Shown in pieces: positions 57,104 through 64,000 of a stretch of 64,000 bases of DNA. Position 1 is the first letter of the stretch. The number at the start of each line of letters is the position of its first letter. Below the pieces are notes generated by a model. It worked only from the letters and a program-made list of their open reading frames with translations. It had not been told where the DNA came from and ran no database searches. The translations under genes were made by a program, and so were the position numbers. Location: assembly GCA_023053685.1 (NCBI GenBank), contig JALIGW010000002.1, positions 167,097,034 to 167,161,033 of the forward strand, given 5' to 3'. Source of the stretch: Diadophis punctatus similis. Lineage: Eukaryota; Chordata; Lepidosauria; Squamata; Dipsadidae.

Positions 57104-57235
57104 TGGTGCTGAGCTTGGTTGCTTGCTTGCAGGTGTTTCATTACCTAATTACGTTACCTAGTTGGATAGCTGATGATGTTATCTAGTTAGGTAATGAAAT
57201 GACTGCAAGCAAACACCCATGCTCAGCAAGCACTA
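57104..57235. repeat. Imperfect inverted repeat, ~50-bp arms
   Basis: GCTTGCTTGCAGGTGTTTCA and TTACCTAATTACGTTACCTA face their reverse, CTAGTTAGGTAATGAAATG then GCAAGCAAACACCCATGCTC. The arm resembles a retroelement terminus seen in snakes, possibly another Penelope-type repeat. Confidence 0.75.
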
Positions 57236-57581
57236 AGGAATCTGCATCATGTCATCTCTCTTTGAATGATTATTACCATCATTATCAAACCTGCATTTAT
57301 AGCAAAAGCTACAAGAACACATATTTGATCTCCCAATCTCTCTCTTTCTCTCTCCATGTCTGATGTTTTGTGCGATGCATTTTAATTCACATCAGTCTAA
57401 TTCAGAGATGGGTTCCTGCCAGCATGCTCTTACCTGTTGGTCGCCGCAGAACTGAAGAAGCCAGTGGCGTTCGCGGTGCGGGGCTTCCCCCGCCCGCTTT
57501 CCCCCGCAGACAAGCTTATAAAACTTCTTGCCCTCCTTTCTGCTATCTTGGTCCTTACAAAGAAGGTGTTGAAAAGAATTC

Positions 57582-57641
57582 ATTCATTCATTCATTCATT
57601 CATTCATTCATTCATTCATTCATTCATTCATTCATTCATGT
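57582..57641. repeat. (ATTC)15 microsatellite
   Basis: A pure tetranucleotide run. The frames across it simply translate the repeat. Confidence 0.97.
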
Positions 57642-58913
57642 ACAAAAGCAGGGAACATGATCTAGTACCTTTCTCCCCTTTTCATCCTCTTAATAATAAG
57701 ACAGATTATAATGAACAGGCATCCTAGAGTTATTTAGTGACCTTCCTGCCTACATAGGGTTTTAAACCTGTCTCTCGATGCTCTTATCTAAAACCTCTAC
57801 GCTACTCCAGCTCTCAAGAAACCGATCCCAGAAATTTAACCAGCCTCAAAAAGTGATAAATAAATTCGGAATAAGGCTCTTCTTTCACTGCCTTTATCTC
57901 CATTGTGCTACGCTTTACTTTTTTTTTTTTCCTTGCATGCACATTTTAGAATTCAAAAGTCAGCTGAATCAGCTTCCAAGATACTGTTTTTCATGGTGAT
58001 CTCTCAAACCTTCAGTCATCTTTTGATTTTTTTTTTCCTCATTAATTTTTGTAGTTGAAGGGAAACTGCACAGTGATTGTTTTCTCCAGTTCCATCGCAA
58101 GGGATCTGCAAAACATGTTTGTGGTTATTAAATATCCCAGCAGAGCATTCTGACGCAGTTTGGGTGTGTTTAGCAAAAGGAGTAATTCATTATCCAGCCT
58201 GAATCTTGTGTGACAGGCTTTGAAGCAGATTTCAGTTCCTCTTAATGAAACAGGAAAGGTCATCTCAATTAGACAATGTCTTGGCTTCATATTGGATTAT
58301 CAACTACCAAATGGAATTTAACTTCATTATCCTGACTGAGCCATGCAAATTTATGAATAAATAAAGGTCTAAGCAAAAAGATTACTTCTTAAAAAGTTCC
58401 GTTAAAGATGGAGTTCAGCTTTCCCCCCCTTTATGTTAACCCTGAACTTTTCCCTGGTAGTTTTAGGATTGTAAATGATGTACTGGTAATAGCCATTCAA
58501 CAGAGAGATGATATATGGTAGAGTTGAAATTTGGGGAAGGAAAAATGTGAAGGTAGAAATCACATTCTGTAAATGTTTGCAAGTATTTGGTAAACTAGAA
58601 AAATAGAGATTTTGTCTGATCTTTAAATTAAAAATTAACATTAAAAAAGAAAAAAATTCCATTAGGTTTGTGTTTTTCCCAACCTCTTTACCACTACTTA
58701 CTTTCACATTCCTTCAACTTAACAATTCATAACACGATTCTGTATAATTCCATAATAGCAAAAGCATTTCTTTCCAACAAGATTGATATTATGGATATTT
58801 TAAAAAACAATTTTAGAATGTTCACTGTAGCTTCATAGTAACTTTCATTCTTCATAAGCGTTCATCTCCAAATTCCTTGAAAAACTGACTAAAAGTATTT
58901 ACAATGATGCCAG
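57642..58913. other. Intergenic, no feature seen
   Basis: No recognised gene or repeat. Minus-strand frames at 58042-58290 and 58402-58707 carry no motif. Confidence 0.45.
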
Positions 58914-59233
58914 TAAAAAAAATAAAATATAAAATAAAATAAAAATAATAAAATAATAAAATAATAAAATAATAAAATAATAAAATAAAATAAAATAAAA
59001 TAAAATAAAATAAAATAATAAAATAAAATAAAATAAAATAAAATAAAATAAAATAAAATAAATAAAATAAAAAAAAATAAAAAAAAAAAAAAAATAAAAT
59101 AAAATAAAATAAAATAATAAAATAAAATAAAATAAAATAAAATAAAATAAAAAATAATAATAAAAAAATAAAAAAATAAAATAAAATAAAATAAAATAAA
59201 ATGATAATGATAATAATAATAATGATGATGATG

Positions 59234-59275
<42 letters not shown>

Positions 59276-59929
59276 TAAAATAAAATAAAATAAAATAAAA
59301 TAAAATAAAATAAATAAAATAAAAAAATAAAAAAATAAATAAAATAAAAAAATTAAAAAAATAAAATAAATAATAAAATAAAATAAAATAAATAATAAAA
59401 TAAAATAAAAAATAAATAAATAAATAATATTATAATATATTATATTATAATATAATATAATATAATATAATATAATATAATATAATATAATATAATATAA
59501 TATAATATAATATAATATAATATAATATAATATAATATAATATAATATAATATAATATAATATAATATAATATAATATAATATAATATAATATAATATAA
59601 TATAATATAATATAATATAATATAATATAATAATATAATATAATATAATATAATATAATATAATATAATATAATATAATATAATATAATATAATATAATA
59701 TAATATAATATAATATAATATAAAATATAATATAATATAATATAATATAATATAATATAATATAATATAATATAATATAATATTATATTATAATATTATA
59801 ATATTATAATATTATAATATTATAATATTATAATATTATAATATAATATAATAATATAATAAAATATAATATAATAAAATATAATAAAATATAATATAAT
59901 AAAATAATAAAATAATAAAATAAAATAAA
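58914..59929. repeat. 1-kb A/T microsatellite complex
   Basis: (AAAAT)n and variants to about 59200, then (GAT/AAT) to 59271, (AAAAT) again to about 59425, then (TATAA)n to about 59930. It contains essentially no G or C outside the GAT patch. Confidence 0.98.
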
Positions 59930-60469
59930 GTGCAAGAACTTCCACCACTAGAAACCTATCTTGATCAGCCTAGATTTCTTTATAGCATGAAGCTAAATTT
60001 GAAAAAAAAAGGTACAGTTGTGTTGGCTCTGTTAAGCATGTTTGTAGATGGTATATTTAGAATACTGTTTTTTTGTTCTTAGTTCCTGAATCCCCCTGAA
60101 GATCACTCAACTTCATTGGCCCTTCATTGGCACATGCTGGAAGAGAAGGGTCACATCTGGTACCAAGGGGCTGCCAAAGGCAAGGGCACAAGAGGCCCTG
60201 TCAGGACCTCGGACAGATCACACTAGCACTTGCTCACCTAAAAACTGCAATGAAGTAATGAAAGAAGTTTACATTTACTTTTAATTCTATCCATTCTGAA
60301 TCTGGATGAGAATTAACAGGTTCAGATTTAATATTAGCTGGGTGGAGTGATCATAGCTTCAGAAGCCCTCCAAGATCAGGAATATTCCATCTTTGGTCAT
60401 GCGCTGCATTACATATGAAATTAGTCCATAACTTGAGGATCTTCTTGGACTCAGTTCCCACTTGAAGAA

Positions 60470-60830
60470 CAGGTACAGTTGTGAGTAAAAGGTCTTTGCA
60501 CAACTACATCTAGTATATCAGTTAGGACCTTTCCATGATTGTTTCTCATCTGGTCTATTGTAATGTGCTGTACATTGGGATGCCCTTGACTACCACACAG
60601 AAGCTTCAGCTGAATAGTAACTCGAGTAATGAAAGGAGCCTATAGGTTTAGGAGTGTATCCTTTCTGATTTGAAAGCTGCACCACTTAACAGTTTCCTTC
60701 TAGCTGCAGTTCAAGATTCTGGTTGTCATCTCCAACATTCTACATGGCTTAAGACTGCCTTCTCACCCACCCAATAAAATCAGGATGATGAGCTCTTTTC
60801 TGACCCTCTCTTAAAAGTGGCCCCTTTCAC
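60470..60830 (+). pseudogene. L2-like LINE RT C-terminal remnant
   Basis: CTATTGTAATGTGCTGTACA TTGGGATGCCC reads YCNVLYIGMP, the YCNALYxGLP motif of L2/CR1-like reverse transcriptases. KLQLN follows, where KLQLVQN is expected. Many substitutions and frame breaks show an old copy. Confidence 0.6.
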
Positions 60831-61689
60831 AAAAATCAGCCTTCTCAGTTTCTCCCTCTTTTCTCCAAAATTAGACTGATCTTTGCCATATTGGATTTGG
60901 AATGTTTGTATGTTTGTTGAAAATCGATATTCCAGAGAACTTTAGGAACATATTTGTTATGAGGGGAAACTTCCTGTTATGCATTTTTGTATGAAATAGT
61001 TTCATCCATACAGGAAATACATGTTCCTGTATGGATGATTTTTAAATTTTTTCTTCAGCTACTGATTGGACTGGAATGAAATATAAGCCACAATAGAGAA
61101 TCAATCAATCTGTATATGTAATCTCTTTTTAAAAAATGGTTCTTCACCCTTTGGCCTTAGTGTATTGGGACTCTGGGTTATTTTGGGGGAAAAGAATTGC
61201 CCTTATTTCCTAATCCTCTGCAGCTATTTTGTCTGACCTGGATAATTGGATGATAGTTTTTTCATTAGAGTTTTCCCTGTGGGTCAATTCTGTGGGTGAT
61301 AAAAAAGAATGTAGGCCAGAGAATGTGATAGTTGGTCAAACTGGGTAAGGCAACTGGAATAGTCATTTCTTACAATTAAATGTATAAATAGGGTATGAGT
61401 CCATGTCTCCTTAGACCATGTCTTACTAAGTTCCATTCTTGATCACCAGAGTTACAGGCTCTGAAGGAGCTTCCATTTGCCACTCGTTCAGAGGGAGAAT
61501 GCAAACTAATAGGTGAGCAGGATAAAGGGAACAGAAGAAGCGGAGGCCCCTACTGCCTGCTTTATCCCTCTCAGTCTCTTCTACAATAAATAAATAAATC
61601 GAGATTAGAAGAAAAGGGGGGGAATGGAGTGGGGGAGATCTTTTCCAAAGGTCAGAAATGGCCCAAGATATATTGGGGTGGGGGGTATT

Positions 61690-61795
61690 GCTCTTTTATT
61701 GTTTTTATATTGAGTTTTTATCCTTGTAAGCCACCTAGAGTCACTGAGTTGGGTGGCCAAATAAGTTTTCATAAATAAACAAACAAATTAATAAG
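61690..61795 (+). mobile_element. L2-like LINE 3' tail
   Basis: TTGTAAGCCACCTAGAGTCA and GGGTGGCCAAATAAGTTT with (AAAC/AAAT) endings resemble the common L2 3' end. Confidence 0.5.
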
Positions 61796-62153
61796 CAAAT
61801 ATTTCTGCCTCCTTATTCTCATATAAGTGTGTCTATTATTAAAATTAATACCTGCCTTTCTGCTTATCTAAATAATTATTTAATAATTAATTATAACTAT
61901 TATAAAGTGAGGAGTTGGTTTTTGAGAAATCAATTTTATTTGATGCATGACAATCACTTCTCTCTCTTTTTTTTTCTTTTTATAATTAGCTACTCTGCTT
62001 ATCTATAAGCAGACGTTATAATAGCGGTAGCCTTGTGAAGCCGGCCCTGGTTTTAATTTGAAAATGGCTGCTTCCAATAAGTTTCTGGACCCTCTTCCCC
62101 CTCAGCTGGGCTCTTTTGCTATCATGGTCTGTTACGACAAAAGGACCCTAATA

Positions 62154-62719
62154 CAAGGGTGAGTCAAAAAGTAATGCCATTTTCTTTAGGACAGGTATCA
62201 TTACCAACACAGGAACGTGTAGTATACATCAAAATGAAGCTGGTCCTCTGTGGATCACATCCCTACTTCTCAACATAGTCACCGTTTCTCTCAATAGCAA
62301 TGTTCCACCTTCGAATGAGAGCATGTATCCCTGCCTCGTAAAATTGTGTTGACTGTTCTTTGAGCCACTTCTTCACTGCAGGTTTCACTTCCTCATCACT
62401 GGAATAATGTTTGCCTCTCAAACCCTCTTTCATGGGGCCAAAGAGATGATGGTGAGATGCAAACATTATTCCAGTGACGAGGAAGTGAAAACTGCAGTGA
62501 AGAAGTGACTCAAAGGACAGTCAACACAATTTTATGAGACAGGGATACATGCTCTCATTCGAAGGTGGAACATTGCTATTGAGAGAAACGGTGACTATGT
62601 TGAGAAGTAGGGATGTGATCCACAGAGGACCAGTTTCATTTTGATGTATGCTACATGTTCCTGTGTTGGTAATGATACCTGTCCTAAAGAAAATGGCATT
62701 ACGTTTTGACTCACCCTTG
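62154..62719. mobile_element. Mariner-derived fold-back element, TA target duplication
   Basis: Both ends read CAAGGGTGAGTCAAAA, inverted, flanked by TA (62152-62153 and 62720-62721). Arms of about 260 bp (62154-62416 and 62460-62719) are near-identical inverted copies of the transposase 3' end. The left arm on the minus strand encodes HHHLFGPMKEGLRGKHYSSD, then a mariner C terminus ending GDYVEK. There is no catalytic domain, so it is a non-autonomous inverted dimer. Confidence 0.88.
62263..62466 (-). pseudogene. Mariner transposase C-terminal fragment
   Basis: This 67-codon frame matches the end of mariner transposases (LFGPMKEGLRG, YSSDEEV, IHALIRRW, GDYVEK). The DNA-binding domain and the three catalytic Asp residues are absent. 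The same piece occurs reversed in the right arm and at 54458-54738. Confidence 0.85.
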
Positions 62720-62879
62720 TAGATAAGAAGAGGCAGTAGGAAAGAGAGGACTTGATGCCTCTCGCCCCTTTTCTTTTCAAATCAGACACCATCCCACTTA
62801 CACTCCATTCAGATATGATCAGACAGCTCAAGATTTTAAAAAATCATCATTCTGCCTAATTTTGCCCTAATACTATGAC

Positions 62880-63561
62880 ACTTTGAAGAGGAAATAATGA
62901 TGGAGAACACTTGAAGTCCAACGGAGGTGCAGTCCATTCTTTCCTTAGAAGTGGGAGTCTGAAAATATCTCCGCAGCTCAGCTGAGCGGTCCATTTAATT
63001 CAATTATCAACCTAGAAAGAGCCCATTGGAGGGTGATTCATTAGAGCACTGAACTGCTGCAGCAGCTCCTGCCTGCCAAGGACTGCTAGTCACTCGGATG
63101 AGCTGGCTGTTCTTATTCACCTGCGGCTGTTTCAGGTTTCATCCCTCCTCTCCTGTCATTTCTTTCTGCTCTGTGTCAACTTGTGGTTTTAGGTGGAAAG
63201 GGTTTCTTTTCCCTGCTCCGTCTAGCAGGATCTCTGAGGAATAAAGTGTAACCACAACGATTCCCAGGACTTTTCTTATCCAGCAGAGCCGTTGCTGAAG
63301 TGGACACAGCTCTGGAAACCTTCCAAGCCCTGATATGCACGTTGTGGCCTGTCACATTTGTCCTCCACAGTAACAGAGAGAGAGGAGAAGGCGGAAAGCG
63401 CAGGCAGCATCTGAGTGAAACTGTACAGGCATCAGAGTAAGAGAAAGAAACCTGCAACTGTGTTGGCACCCTTCTCTTTTGCTGCTCAGATCATACCGGC
63501 TTTGCTTCCCGATCCAGACGGCGAAAGCTTCCGCTCAGTCAGCTGAACTGCCCTCTAGCAG
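62880..63561 (+). other. Candidate non-coding first exon and promoter of FGF1
   Basis: This is a single-copy looking stretch without recognised repeats, ending CTCTAGCAG|GTAAGAT (donor at 63562), a full consensus. It lies about 43 kb upstream of ARHGAP26 on the opposite strand. In human FGF1, which has several untranslated first exons, is the divergent neighbour. No FGF1 coding sequence is in the window, and I do not recognise the exon by sequence. Confidence 0.3.
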
Positions 63562-64000
63562 GTAAGATAATATTACCCAGAGATTGGCAAGAATGCTTGA
63601 GCAAGCAGGAAATGGATGAGGAAGAGACAGAAAGCACAGAAAACCTGATGCATCTTGTATAGGTTACTGCTAACTGTAAAAGACAGATAATCTAAACATG
63701 ACTACATTCTGCATTGAGAATCCATCCAGGCTATAAAGGTAGAGACTTAATCAAGGGCTCCTTCCTTTCATATGTGTGCCCAGGGATAATCTCAAAGACC
63801 AATGATCCAGAAGTCAGAAAGGCATCCTTCTTCCCCATCTCTGCACTTTTATTAGTGATGGGCCACCCTTGAATATGTGTGAATTCATGGGGAAAGTTTC
63901 TAAGAATATTTGCTGGGAGACAGCAGGGAAAGATTAGTTTTGCTTAGATGCCAATTCTCTAGCTTCTGCATTAGCAAGAATGAGAAAACTGCTCCTAGAT
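63562..64000. other. Sequence after candidate exon, no feature seen
   Basis: No gene or repeat recognised. It would be the start of an FGF1 intron if the preceding call is right. Confidence 0.35.

Larger units (their letters stand above)
59930..62153. other. Intergenic with old LINE pieces
   Basis: 59930-60469, 60831-61689 and 61796-62153 show no recognised feature. The remainder is listed as L2-like remnants. Confidence 0.45.

Overview
This is vertebrate nuclear DNA, almost certainly from a squamate reptile and probably a snake. It carries Sauria-type tRNA SINEs with a BovB-like tail, a BovB 3' end, CR1 and L2-like LINEs, Penelope-like elements, several hAT families and very long GATA-class microsatellites. 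There are no bacterial-type genes or operons, and most open frames are chance frames or decayed transposon coding.

The one confident host gene is the first coding exon of ARHGAP26 (GRAF1, a BAR-PH-RhoGAP-SH3 protein). It lies on the minus strand at 19614-19767, with a strong start context, an upstream in-frame stop and a consensus splice donor. A GC-rich promoter region lies just upstream at about 20.0-20.7 kb. Positions 1-19613 are therefore intron 1, and everything above about 20.7 kb is upstream intergenic DNA. In human, FGF1 lies upstream and divergent from ARHGAP26. A single-copy stretch at 62.9-63.56 kb on the plus strand ends in a consensus splice donor and is a plausible but unproven non-coding first exon of FGF1.

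Layout: 1-19.6 kb is AT-rich intron with scattered hAT, SINE, CR1, BovB and Helitron-like copies. 19.6-20.7 kb holds the exon, 5' UTR and promoter. 22-27 kb holds a hAT, a LINE 3' end, a fold-back MITE, a Ty3/Gypsy gag remnant and a Penelope terminus pair. 28-34 kb is packed with GC-rich hAT-like elements. 35-37.3 kb is a microsatellite block containing a near-perfect 250-bp palindrome and nested SINE and hAT copies. 38-43 kb is mostly quiet. 43.4-46.5 kb is a nested composite. 47.7-54.8 kb holds a SINE, LINE, hATs, a Penelope-like element and a mariner piece. 55-58 kb has CR1 and SINE copies. 58.9-59.9 kb is a 1-kb A/T microsatellite. 60.5-62.7 kb has L2-like remnants and a mariner fold-back.

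The best structural results come from exact ends. Twelve hAT-like copies could be bounded by perfect 8-bp target duplications. They separate into a group whose targets all carry a central TA and a group that does not. A second theme is head-to-head (inverted) dimers, seen in at least four unrelated element types. I found no convincing new gene system. All family names rest on recognition by eye, not on a database search.
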